DNA of 43,921 nt, taken from Chlorobiaceae bacterium (GTDB lineage Bacteria; Bacteroidota; Chlorobiia; Chlorobiales; Chlorobiaceae). A program made the position numbers and the translations under genes. Positions 1 through 11,712 of the stretch are shown here, piece by piece; position 1 is the first letter of the stretch, and each line of letters opens with the position of its first letter. The notes under the pieces were generated by a model that was not told where the DNA came from, ran no database searches, and saw only the letters and a list, made by a program, of their open reading frames with translations. The DNA lies in the NCBI GenBank assembly GCA_013334965.1, contig JAAXWO010000016.1, positions 1-43,921 of the forward strand. The letters are read 5' to 3'.

Positions 1-358
1 TGTTGAGGTCTTTTACCAATGAGCCCATGCGCTGTTTGAGGAAGTCGATGCCTTTTCCGTCGAGGGCTGAAATACCGATCACTTCGGCGCTGGTTTCCTG
101 CTGCACTTTTTCTGTCAGCGCTTCGCCTGAGTCTATCCGGTCGATCTTGTTGGCTACGGCGATAAACCTGGCGTTCGGATGGGTTTGCCTTAACTCACGG
201 ATGTCGGCGATCTCTTCTTCGAGCTTGTCGGTGCCGATGTCGAAGAGGTAGAGAATCAGGTCGGCTTCGGCCATTTTCATCCGGCTGCGGCGGATGCCTT
301 CGTGTTCGATCTCTTCGCCGGTTTCGCGCAGGCCTGCCGTGTCGGTCAGGCGGAACAT
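1..358 (-). pseudogene. 3' fragment of mnmE (tandem copy A, cut by window edge)
   Basis: This stretch is nearly identical to 1278-1635 inside the intact mnmE gene, so it is a partial copy covering part of the GTPase domain and the C-terminal helical domain. Its rightmost (5') end stops abruptly at 358, where it joins a 65-bp spacer. The left end leaves the window, so the 3' end is not seen. It lacks the N-terminal folate-binding domain, the P-loop and a start signal. The upstream spacer reads into it out of frame, so it should give no MnmE product. High nucleotide similarity to the intact gene points to a recent duplication. Confidence 0.9.
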
Positions 359-423
359 GGGGGACTTGGGGACGTTGCTCGATAACCGAATAAGCCCTAT
401 TCAAAATCAACCAAAAATCAAAT
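359..423. repeat. Duplication-junction spacer, copy 1
   Basis: About 63 bases are repeated at 985-1048. The repeat begins with GGGACTTGGGGACGTTGC and continues into AT-rich sequence that ends at the mnmE stop codon. The AT-rich part is the natural 3' flank of mnmE. The G-rich start is the novel joint to an internal piece of mnmE. A related G-rich core occurs at 20651-20670 and, in part, at 21646-21655, also at truncated gene ends. Confidence 0.8.
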
Positions 424-984
424 CTATTTCCCGATACAAAACCGCGAGAAAATCGTATTGAGTATCTCCTCGTTTACCACCTTACCCGTAATCTCCCCGA
501 CATAATCCAGCGCGGAGCGCAGTTCAAAGGCGATCAACTCTGTTTCGGACTCCCCAGCGATCAACTCGCTGGCGTTCTGCAGGGCGTCGGCGGCGTTGCG
601 GAGGGCTTCGTAGTGGCGGAGGCTGGTGATGAGGACGCTGGCTTCGTGGAGTTTGTTGAGCTCTTTTACCAATGAGCCCATGCGCTGTTTGAGGAAGTCG
701 ATGCCTTTTCCGTCGAGGGCTGAAATACCGATCACTTCGGCGCTGGTTTCCTGCTGCACTTTTTCTGTCAGCGCTTCGCTTGACTCTATCCGGTCGATCT
801 TGTTGGCTACGGCGATGAACCTTGCGTTCAGATGGGTGTCCTTTAAATCCCTGATGTCGGCGATCTCTTCTTCGAGCTTGTCGGTGGCGATGTCGAAGAG
901 GTAGAGGATCAGGTCGGCTTCGGCCATTTTCATCCGGCTGCGGCGGATGCCTTCGTGTTCGATTTCTTCGCCGGTTTCGCGAAG
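424..984 (-). pseudogene. 3' fragment of mnmE (tandem copy B)
   Basis: This is a second partial copy of the mnmE 3' end, matching roughly 1049-1609 of the intact gene and ending with the same FCIGK C-terminus. The reading frame is undamaged to its stop and stays open upstream through the spacer to a TTG at 1035 (203 codons). It starts after the P-loop and the DTAG motif, so it cannot be a working GTPase. Several residues differ from the intact copy (e.g. KDTHLNARF against RQTHPNARF), so it has drifted or come from another allele. Expression of a C-terminal-domain peptide cannot be excluded but there is no good start signal. Confidence 0.88.
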
Positions 985-1048
985 TGGGACTTGGGGACGT
1001 TGCTCGATAACCGAATAAGCCCTATTCAAAATCAACCAAAAATCAAAT
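985..1048. repeat. Duplication-junction spacer, copy 2
   Basis: Same spacer as 359-423. Here the G-rich start joins mnmE about 28 bases away from the joint used in copy A, so the two joints formed at different internal positions of mnmE while keeping the same spacer. Confidence 0.8.
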
Positions 1049-2473
1049 CTATTTCCCGATACAAAACCGCGAGAAAATCGTATTGAGTATCTCCTCGTTT
1101 ACCACCTTCCCCGTTATCTCACCGACATAATCCAGCGCTGAGCGGAGTTCAAAGGCTATCAGTTCGGTTTCGGACTCCCGAGTTATAAGCTCTTCCGCGT
1201 TCTGCAGGGCGTCGGCGGCGTTGCGGAGGGCTTCGTAGTGGCGGAGGCTGGTGATGAGGACGCTGGCTTCGTGGAGTTTGTTGAGGTCTTTTACCAATGA
1301 GCCCATGCGCTGTTTGAGGAAGTCGATGCCTTTTCCGTCGAGGGCTGAAATACCGATCACTTCGGCGCTGGTTTCCTGCTGCACTTTTTCTGTCAGCGCT
1401 TCGCTTGACTCTATCCGGTCGATCTTGTTGGCTACGGCGATAAACCTGGCGTTCGGATGGGTTTGCCTTAACTCACGGATGTCGGCGATCTCTTCTTCGA
1501 GCTTGTCGGTGGCGATGTCGAAGAGGTAGAGGATCAGGTCGGCTTCGGCCATTTTCATCCGGCTGCGGCGGATGCCTTCGTGTTCGATCTCTTCGCCGGT
1601 TTCGCGAAGGCCGGCGGTGTCGGTCAGGCGGAACATCGTCTTGTCGTATATGAAGCACTCTTCGATGTAGTCGCGTGTCGTGCCGGGCATGTGGCTGACG
1701 ATGGCGCGCTCCTGGCCGAGCAGGGTGTTGAGCAGCGTGGACTTTCCGGCATTCGGGCGTCCGGCGATCACGGTCGCGACCCCTTCGCTGAGCAGGCGGC
1801 CGTGCTGGTATGAGTCGACGAGTTTGTCCACTTCACGCCTGAGGGTATCGATCTGGGCGGAAAGCTCTTCTCGGCTCTGGAACTCCACATCCTCTTCACT
1901 GAAGTCGAGTTCGAGTTCGATCAGGGCGCAGGAGCGGAGGAGCTGCTCTCTAAGGTCGCCGAGCTTTTCGGAGAGGTCGCCCTTCATCTGGGTGACTGCG
2001 GTGCGGTAGGCCGATTCGGAGCGGGCGTGGATCATTTCGCCGATCGCTTCGGCCTGCAGGAGATCGATGCGGCCGTTGAGGAATGCGCGCCGGGTGAACT
2101 CGCCGGCTTCGGCAAGCCGACATCCGTTGTCGAGCAGGAGTTTCAGCACTTGCCTTACCACCACCGGGCCGCCGTGGCAGGTGAATTCGACCATGTCTTC
2201 GGCAGTGAAAGAGAGCGGGGCGCGGAAGACCAGGGCGATGACCTCGTCGACCAGTTCGTCGCCGTCGTACAACCGGCCGAAATGGGCGGTGTAGCCGGGC
2301 GAGGTGGCCAGCGACGGCCCTCCGCCGTTAACCTTACGGAACACCCTGTCGGCCAGTTCATGCACGCCCTTGCCGCTGATGCGCACGATGGCGAGCGCGC
2401 CTACGCCCACTGGTGTGGCTACGGCAGCGATTGGGTCGCACTGTTGGGGCTGAAGCGATACAGACTGGGACAT
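1049..2473 (-). CDS. mnmE: tRNA-5-carboxymethylaminomethyluridine modification GTPase MnmE
   Basis: 474 residues, the usual length for MnmE (TrmE). With MnmG it installs the cmnm5/nm5 modification at wobble U34 of several tRNAs, using methylene-THF and GTP. The N-terminal tetrahydrofolate-binding domain (about 1-120) is followed by a helical domain interrupted by the G domain. G-domain motifs visible are the P-loop GRPNAGKST, the DTAG switch and NKID. The C-terminus keeps the catalytic-type Cys in FCIGK. The start ATG lies 16 bases after the SDR stop codon, so the two genes are probably co-transcribed. The 3' half of this gene is repeated twice downstream (1-984). Confidence 0.97.
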   Translation of the reverse strand: MSQSVSLQPQQCDPIAAVATPVGVGALAIVRISGKGVHELADRVFRKVNGGGPSLATSPGYTAHFGRLYDGDELVDEVIALVFRAPLSFTAEDMVEFTCHGGPVVVRQVLKLLLDNGCRLAEAGEFTRRAFLNGRIDLLQAEAIGEMIHARSESAYRTAVTQMKGDLSEKLGDLREQLLRSCALIELELDFSEEDVEFQSREELSAQIDTLRREVDKLVDSYQHGRLLSEGVATVIAGRPNAGKSTLLNTLLGQERAIVSHMPGTTRDYIEECFIYDKTMFRLTDTAGLRETGEEIEHEGIRRSRMKMAEADLILYLFDIATDKLEEEIADIRELRQTHPNARFIAVANKIDRIESSEALTEKVQQETSAEVIGISALDGKGIDFLKQRMGSLVKDLNKLHEASVLITSLRHYEALRNAADALQNAEELITRESETELIAFELRSALDYVGEITGKVVNEEILNTIFSRFCIGK

Positions 2474-2489
2474 GGTAACAAATGAAGGG

Positions 2490-3161
2490 TTACAGGGGCC
2501 TTACGGTGACCTGGTCGGGCAACATGCCATCGGGAAGCTGCACGAGCGATACGATCAGGCGTGCGACATCGTCACACTGCATGGTTTTTTTGGGTTGGAG
2601 CCCGGCGTGGTCGAAAAACTCCGTGTTGACCGAGCCCGGATTGATGCAGAGCACCCGGATGCCGAACTCACGCAGCTCCTCCATGAGCGATTCGGAGAAG
2701 CCGTTGACGGCAAATTTCGATGCGCAGTAAGCCGTTCCCCCCTTGATGCCCCGCTTGCCGGCGACAGAACCGACGTTGACGATCGTGCCGCTCCGGCCCG
2801 CTTTCATCGACGGAACCACTTTACGTGTGCAGAGGAACATCGCCGTGAGGTTGGTGTCGATAAGGCGGCGCCACTCAGCGGGATCGATCGTCTCGACATC
2901 GCTGAAAAAGCCGAACCCGGCGTTATTGACCAGCAGATCGATGTGGCCATGCCTTCCGAGAACGGCTGCGAAGGCTCGATCGACGTCCTCGTCGCGGGTC
3001 ACATCGGTCGGCAGCCAGTGGAAACGGGCGTGTCCGAGTTCGCTCTTCCGGCGGCTGAGGCCGAAAACTTCCGCGCCCGCGTCGAGCAGGGCGTTCGACA
3101 CTTCGAGCCCTATACCGGAGCTGGAGCCGGTCACTACCGCTATTTTTCCTGCAAGAACCAT
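2490..3161 (-). CDS. Short-chain dehydrogenase/reductase (SDR)
   Basis: 223 residues of classical SDR type. The sequence shows the Rossmann motif TGSSSGIG near the N-terminus, NNAG, and the catalytic serine-YCASK arrangement (YxxxK). It should be an NAD(P)H-dependent oxidoreductase; the substrate cannot be read from sequence. The start was set at the ATG at 3161 because a strong ribosome site (AGGAGGGCGAGT) precedes it; an in-frame ATG 24 bases upstream has none. It is the first gene of a probable two-gene unit with mnmE. Confidence 0.9.
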   Translation of the reverse strand: MVLAGKIAVVTGSSSGIGLEVSNALLDAGAEVFGLSRRKSELGHARFHWLPTDVTRDEDVDRAFAAVLGRHGHIDLLVNNAGFGFFSDVETIDPAEWRRLIDTNLTAMFLCTRKVVPSMKAGRSGTIVNVGSVAGKRGIKGGTAYCASKFAVNGFSESLMEELREFGIRVLCINPGSVNTEFFDHAGLQPKKTMQCDDVARLIVSLVQLPDGMLPDQVTVRPL

Positions 3162-3261
3162 ACTCGCCCTCCTGTTGTCGTGCATCTCACCTGATGATCA
3201 AAGGTAAAGAATATCGCTGCTAAATGGTAACTTCAGGTCAATCCAACAACCCCGTGAAACC

Positions 3262-4080
3262 ATGATCAGAAAAGAGAACCCGTCGATCGCCGAACTGAAG
3301 GATGCCGTCGTCAACCATCAGGCAGTAACGCCTGCCGACCATTTCGACCGGGTGGTGAACCTGGTCAGGGTGCTGCGCTCCGAGTGCCCGTGGGACCGCA
3401 AGCAGACCCCGGAGTCACTCGCCCATCTGCTGCTCGAAGAGAGCTACGAACTGGTGCACGCCATCGACGATGGAGACGACGTCGAGCTCAAGAAAGAGAT
3501 CGGCGACCTCTTCCTGCACCTCTGTTTCCAGGTTTCACTGGCGGACGAGGAGGGCAAGTTCTCGTTCACCGATGTCTTCGAGGCGCTCTGCCACAAGCTC
3601 ATCACCCGCCACCCGCACGTGTTCGCCGACACCCTGGCTGAAACCGAACAGGATGTGCTCGGCAACTGGGAGAGCATCAAGATGAAGGAGGGGCGCAAGA
3701 GCCTGCTCGACGGGGTGCCGAAGGCGATGTCGGAGCTGCTGCGGGCATACCGCGTGCAGAAGAAGGTGGCCGGTGTCGGCTTCGACTGGCCGAGCGACGA
3801 GGGGGTGCTCGACAAACTGGCCGAGGAGATCGCTGAACTGAGGAACGCAGACAGCGACGCCGGGCGTGAGGATGAGTTCGGCGACCTGCTCTTCACCATC
3901 GTCAATTACAGCCGCTTCATCAACGCCAACCCCGAAGACGCGCTGCGCAAGGCGACCAACAAGTTCATGGGTCGCTTCAGGAAGGTCGAGGAGCTGGTGC
4001 AGGCCTCGGGCCGCGACTGGAAGGAGTTCACTCCGGAAGAGCTCGACGCCTTCTGGAACAGGGCGAAAAAAGAGCTGTAA
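3262..4080 (+). CDS. mazG: Nucleoside triphosphate pyrophosphohydrolase MazG
   Basis: 272 residues, the size of a tandem-domain MazG. It hydrolyses (d)NTPs to NMP and pyrophosphate and is a housekeeping enzyme linked to nucleotide sanitation and the stringent response. The first domain shows the conserved CPWDRKQT and the metal-binding EExYE/ExGD signature (LLEESYEL, KKEIGDLFLHL). The second domain repeats it as EEIAEL and DEFGDLLF. It is transcribed divergently from the SDR-mnmE pair, so the 100 bases between them should carry both promoters. Confidence 0.96.
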   Translation: MIRKENPSIAELKDAVVNHQAVTPADHFDRVVNLVRVLRSECPWDRKQTPESLAHLLLEESYELVHAIDDGDDVELKKEIGDLFLHLCFQVSLADEEGKFSFTDVFEALCHKLITRHPHVFADTLAETEQDVLGNWESIKMKEGRKSLLDGVPKAMSELLRAYRVQKKVAGVGFDWPSDEGVLDKLAEEIAELRNADSDAGREDEFGDLLFTIVNYSRFINANPEDALRKATNKFMGRFRKVEELVQASGRDWKEFTPEELDAFWNRAKKEL

Positions 4081-4242
4081 AGCGTTATCATTCCTGCTTT
4101 TCCCGGTGAGTCGTGCAATTATGAGGTTGTACCCTGTAATCGCATGGCTGCCTGGCATACCCGTTGGTCATCCTTGCTGTTTTGGAATATCATTCCGTGA
4201 TTTGCGTGGGTGAATCCGTGACATCGACAGAATACCTGCAGA

Positions 4243-4884
4243 TCACCCTATGGCCTGCAGGAACCTGCCTGCGGAGGCGAGGTAATCGTCGTTCGGGCCG
4301 TGAACGCCCTGGAAGGGGAGGATTTCAACCGGCAAACCGGAGTCGCGAAGTCTTGTCGAGTCGTCATCAAAGCTCTGCAACGGGTAGAGGCTGTCGCGGT
4401 TGCCTCGAGCGATATGGACTTTCCGCATCCGGTCCAGCGCCTGATGTTCAGGGGGAATGTCGCCGCCGAGGAGCATGACTCCGGCGACATCATGCTTGCC
4501 GAGCAATGCTGAACGACAGGCCATGCCGGTGCCTTGCGAGAAACCGTGCAGCACGATGGTGCCGTTGACGGGGTACCCATTAATGATGCGATCGAGCACG
4601 ACATCTACATACCGTACGTTTTCGGCGATGCGCAGTTCGCGGTCGCGCCGGGTCATCCAGCAAGCCCCGAGCTCCCCTTTTGCATTCCTGAATGGGTGCA
4701 GGGCTTCGACCGAGCAACAAATCCAGCGTTCGCTTCCGGATATCTGTTTCAGGATCGCCATTTCATCTTCGGCGGTCTGACCGTAACCGTGAAAACCGGC
4801 AAAAACAGGAAACGGCCCCTCCCCCGCCGGGGATTCGACGAGGTAGCGTCCGCTGATCGTAATTTCGAGATGCTGTTCCTGCAT
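4243..4884 (-). CDS. Alpha/beta hydrolase, phospholipase/carboxylesterase type
   Basis: 213 residues without a signal peptide. Visible catalytic elements are the nucleophile elbow GFSQG in the middle, a likely acidic residue in RGNRDSLYP, and a C-terminal histidine in GVHGPND. This fits the phospholipase/carboxylesterase (Abhydrolase_2-like) group, acting on an unknown cytosolic ester. It converges on mazG across about 160 bases (4081-4242) that hold no recognisable gene. It lies downstream of the glgE-treS operon on the same strand but is separated from it by a strong hairpin. Confidence 0.85.
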   Translation of the reverse strand: MQEQHLEITISGRYLVESPAGEGPFPVFAGFHGYGQTAEDEMAILKQISGSERWICCSVEALHPFRNAKGELGACWMTRRDRELRIAENVRYVDVVLDRIINGYPVNGTIVLHGFSQGTGMACRSALLGKHDVAGVMLLGGDIPPEHQALDRMRKVHIARGNRDSLYPLQSFDDDSTRLRDSGLPVEILPFQGVHGPNDDYLASAGRFLQAIG

Positions 4885-4923
4885 GGCTTGTCTTTCGTGG
4901 AAACAGGAGAATGGTCCGCAGAA

Positions 4924-4953
4924 CCGGCCTCTCCCATTGGTCGGGGAGGCCGG
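4924..4953 (-). terminator. Strong hairpin after the treS fusion gene
   Basis: Inverted repeat CCGGCCTCTCC / GGGGAGGCCGG, with an 11-bp stem including one G-U and an 8-base loop, sits 13 bases past the stop codon of the treS fusion. There is no clear run of T on the minus strand, so termination is likely but not certain. Confidence 0.55.
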
Positions 4954-4965
4954 TGGCGGAAGGCG

Positions 4966-8289
<3,324 letters not shown>

Positions 8290-8316
8290 GGGTAATAATA
8301 AATGCGATGCGTTGTG

Positions 8317-10332
8317 TTATGATGGCAGTATGACTCTGAAAATATGCGCCGGCATGACGGCAGGATTAAGCTCGATAAAATTCCACTCGCCGTGCCATTC
8401 GTAGCTTCGGCCGGTGAGCTGTTCCTCGACCGTGAACACATGGGTGTGAGGCAAGCCAAAAAGTTCGAGAGGGAATCGCAACCAGCCCCCGCGGGTGTTC
8501 CTGTCGTCGAGGTTGACGACCGTGAGGATGACGTTGCTTCCGTCGAGCGAGCGTTTCACGTAGCCGATGATCTGCTCCTGCTCCCGGCCCTGTCCTGCGT
8601 CTATCCGCACGAAAGTTATATCGGCGGTCTGCTGGAGGGCTGGATTGGCCTTCCTGATCCGGTTGACCATGGCGATCTCCAGACGGATGTTTCCGGGTCT
8701 GTCGAGATCCCATTTCTTGATCTCGTACTTTTCCGAGTCGAGATACTCCTCCTTGCCGTGGGCAACAGGCACGTGCTCGCAAAGCTCATAGGCCGGTCCG
8801 TACATGCCGTAGTTCGATGAGAGCGTCGAGGCGAGAATGAACCGGATGACGAACTTGGCCCGGTTTCCGCCCTGCAGCTCCTCATGCAGGATGTCAGGCG
8901 TGTTCGGCCAGAAGTTCGGGCGCATGTACTCCCTGATCTCCGTAGTGGTGAGCTCGGTGAGGTACTCCTGAAGCTCATGCTTGGTGTTGCGCCAGGTGAA
9001 GTAGGTGTATGACTGGCTGTACCCGGCTTTGGCAAGGCGCGCCATCAGCTTGGGACGGGTGAACGCCTCGGCAAGGAAGACGGTATCGGGATGTGCGTCA
9101 CGGATGGAGCCGATGGCCCATTCCCAGAACGGGAAGGCTTTGGTGTGGGGATTGTCAACGCGGAAAATTTTTACCCCTTTGCCAATCCAGAACAGGAAAA
9201 CATCCCTGAGGGCGACCCAGAGGTTCTGCCAATCCTTTGACTCGAAGTCGATCGGAAGGATATCTTCGTAACGCTTCGGGGGGTTTTCGGCGAACTGCAC
9301 CGTTCCGTCCGGACGCCAGCGGAACCACTGCGGATGCTCAAGCACCCAGGGATGGTCCGGCGAACACTGGAAGGCGATGTCGAGCGCCACAGAAATGCCG
9401 TTTCGCTCCGCTTCCTGCACAAAGGCTTCAAAGTCTTCAATCGTACCGAGTTCAGGATGCACGGAGGTGTGGCCGCCATCAGGGCTGCCAATCGCCCAGC
9501 AGCTTCCCGGTTCGTCATGCCCGGCGACAAGCGAGTTGTTTTTGCCCTTTCGTTTGGCCAGGCCGATCGGATGGATCGGCGGCAGGTAGACCACGTCGAA
9601 ACCCATCTGTGCGATGCGGGGCAACAGGATCATGCAGTCGTTGAAGGTGCCGTGTTTTCCGGGCTCGTGCGACCACGACCGGGGAAAAAACTCGTACCAT
9701 GAACTGAACCCTGCCTTTTTCTGGTCGACCTGAAGCAGGAGCACCTTTTCGTACGTGCTCGCCATGGTGCGTTCGGGGCTGCGACGCATCGCTGCCGAAA
9801 GCTCTTCGCCGAAAGCTGCCTCGACGGCCTTTTCAAGCCCGCCGACGGAGAGAAGCCCAACGTTATGGTGCAGTGTGCCTGCATCCTCGTCCTTTGCCCT
9901 CGCGGCGCCGAGTTCAACGATGGTCGCTCCGATCCGTAAGTCGAGACCCACGTCCTGACCGGCGTCGAGCTTCTTCCTGAGCCCCTTCTGCCATGTCTGG
10001 AAATGGTCGACCCAGGCCTGGACGGTGTACTCGTACATGCCCGGAGCTCCGACTTCGAACGTGGCCGTCCAACGGTCGTTGAAGGTAGGGGTCATCGGTT
10101 CGGCTGTCCACTCCTGATCGGGCCGCCTGCGGTACAGGAGTTCGGCAACGATGGTGTCTGCACCGTCGGTGAAAATATCGGCTTCAACGGTCACCCTGTC
10201 GCCATCGACCCGTTTTGCAGGGAACCGGCCTCCGTCGATTTCAGGAGAGACATGCTCAATGACTACTCTTCGACGTCCGTCGAATTGCTGATCCGGACGA
10301 ATTGGGGCTGGTAGTATAAAATCTGGTTTCAT
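8317..10332 (-). CDS. glgE: Alpha-1,4-glucan:maltose-1-phosphate maltosyltransferase GlgE
   Basis: 671 residues, normal for GlgE. It transfers maltosyl units from alpha-maltose-1-phosphate to glucan chains, so with the downstream TreS-Pep2 fusion it turns trehalose into storage glucan. A beta-sandwich N-domain (about 1-110) precedes the GH13 barrel. The likely nucleophile is in IFRVDNPHTKAFPFW and the general acid in FLAEAFTRP. The ATG at 10332 (MKPDFILP) was chosen over a TTG three codons upstream. The 270 bases between it and prfB hold no gene and should carry the divergent promoters. Confidence 0.95.
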   Translation of the reverse strand: MKPDFILPAPIRPDQQFDGRRRVVIEHVSPEIDGGRFPAKRVDGDRVTVEADIFTDGADTIVAELLYRRRPDQEWTAEPMTPTFNDRWTATFEVGAPGMYEYTVQAWVDHFQTWQKGLRKKLDAGQDVGLDLRIGATIVELGAARAKDEDAGTLHHNVGLLSVGGLEKAVEAAFGEELSAAMRRSPERTMASTYEKVLLLQVDQKKAGFSSWYEFFPRSWSHEPGKHGTFNDCMILLPRIAQMGFDVVYLPPIHPIGLAKRKGKNNSLVAGHDEPGSCWAIGSPDGGHTSVHPELGTIEDFEAFVQEAERNGISVALDIAFQCSPDHPWVLEHPQWFRWRPDGTVQFAENPPKRYEDILPIDFESKDWQNLWVALRDVFLFWIGKGVKIFRVDNPHTKAFPFWEWAIGSIRDAHPDTVFLAEAFTRPKLMARLAKAGYSQSYTYFTWRNTKHELQEYLTELTTTEIREYMRPNFWPNTPDILHEELQGGNRAKFVIRFILASTLSSNYGMYGPAYELCEHVPVAHGKEEYLDSEKYEIKKWDLDRPGNIRLEIAMVNRIRKANPALQQTADITFVRIDAGQGREQEQIIGYVKRSLDGSNVILTVVNLDDRNTRGGWLRFPLELFGLPHTHVFTVEEQLTGRSYEWHGEWNFIELNPAVMPAHIFRVILPS

Positions 10333-10605
10333 AGGTTGCAATATGTGGAACTTCCGGCCCGTTCCTTCGGAAACACCGCACAGGAGATGCTCTCCGGCAT
10401 GACCAGACAGGAGTATCCGTGAAGAATCCGGACCAACCTGTGCATTTAATTATAAAAATATGAAATGTAGCATTCTTTTCGCCGGAGGGAGCATCTAATT
10501 TCTTTTACTTCCCAAAAACTTCCAGCCCCGGCCCCGTTTGATTTGATCGAAAAAAATCATTCCTTTCGTGAACAGTTTTTCATCAAGATCTGAACCCATA
10601 CAGCC

Positions 10606-11701
10606 ATGTTCGAAGCCGAAAAAGACCGCCTGCACGCCATCAACCACCGTCTGGATCAGTTACGGGGGTATCTTTAACATAGATGAACGCCAAGAAAAGG
10701 TAAGCGACCTGGAGAAAGTCACTGCTGCACCCGACTTCTGGAACGACCAGAAAGCCGCGCACGAAGTTCTCAAGGAGCTCAACGAAAACAAATCCTGGAC
10801 CGAGGCCTACGAGCGAATTCAGACCGCTGCCCACAACGCCTCTGAAGAGATCATCATCGCCATCGAACTCGAAGACGAGTCGCTGGTTGAGGATCTCGAC
10901 GCGACGCTCGACAGGCTCGACAGCGAGATCTCCGCGATGGAGTTCCGCAACATGCTCTCCGGAAAGGACGATGCAGGCAACGCCATGATCATCATCCACG
11001 CCGGCGCCGGTGGGACGGAAGCACAGGACTGGGCGGAGATGCTCTACCGGATGTACATGCGCTGGGCCGAACGGAAAGGGTTCAAGGTCTTCACCGACGA
11101 CTACCAGGAGGGAGACGGCGCAGGCATAAAATCAGCTACGCTCGAAATCATCGGGCAATATGCCTACGGATACCTCAAGGCCGAAAACGGCGTGCACCGC
11201 CTCGTCAGGGTGTCGCCCTACGATTCGAACGCACGGCGGCACACCTCGTTCGCAAGCGTCTTCACCTATCCGGAAGCCCCGCCGGACGTCGAAATCGAGG
11301 TTCGCAAGGAGGATCTCGAACTCTCGACCTTCCGAAGCGGCGGCAAGGGCGGCCAGAACGTGAACAAGGTCGAAACCGCGGTCCGCATCAAGCACCTCCC
11401 CACGGGCATCGTGGTCGGCTGCCAGGAGGAGCGTTCGCAGTTCCAGAACAGGGAGCGCGCCATGAAGATGCTCATGGCCCAGCTTTACCAGCGCAAGCGC
11501 GAAGAGGAAGAGGCGCAGAAGCGGGAGATCGAGGGCAAGAAAAAGAAGATCGAGTGGGGCAGCCAGATCCGCAGCTACGTGCTCGACGACCGTCGCATCA
11601 AGGACCACCGCACCAACTACGAGCGGTTCGACGTGGAAAACGTGCTCGATGGAGACCTCGACGAGTTCATCCAGCGCTACCTCTCAGAGTTCGGCAACTG
11701 A
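10606..11701 (+). CDS. prfB: Peptide chain release factor 2, made by programmed +1 frameshift
   Basis: RF2 terminates translation at UGA and UAA. The gene is split as in most bacteria. A 23-codon first frame starts at the ATG at 10606 ([20 protein letters not shown]), reaches CTT TAA at 10672-10677 and must slip +1 to continue in the second frame to 11701. The joined protein is about 364 residues, the family norm. The peptidyl-hydrolysis motif GGQ is present ([10 protein letters not shown], around residue 248). The stop-codon-reading tripeptide, normally Ser-Pro-Phe, reads Ser-Pro-Tyr ([14 protein letters not shown], around 203). The in-frame stop is TAA where UGA is usual. An ATG at 10568 in the second frame is not a credible start. 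Confidence 0.95.
10663..10678 (+). promoter_or_regulatory. prfB autoregulatory +1 frameshift site with TAA stop
   Basis: CGGGGGTATCTTTAAC matches the RF2 frameshift cassette: an internal Shine-Dalgarno-like GGGGG three bases before CTT, the slippery CTT, a stop codon, then C. The common form is AGGGGGTATCTTTGAC. Here the stop is TAA, which both RF1 and RF2 read, so feedback would sense the sum of both factors and not RF2 alone. Confidence 0.93.
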
Positions 11702-11712
11702 CAGGGACAGCC

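Noticed and set aside
195-410. 71-codon minus-strand frame at the left edge
   Set aside because: It reads mnmE copy A in the wrong frame after the spacer; Arg/His-rich shadow sequence.
4164-4478. Plus-strand frame running into the 3' end of the hydrolase gene
   Set aside because: Composition is typical of antisense shadow, no ribosome site, and most of it overlaps a well-supported gene.
10568-10675. ATG at 10568 as prfB start
   Set aside because: It gives a non-homologous N-terminus; the true first frame starts at 10606 and needs the +1 shift.
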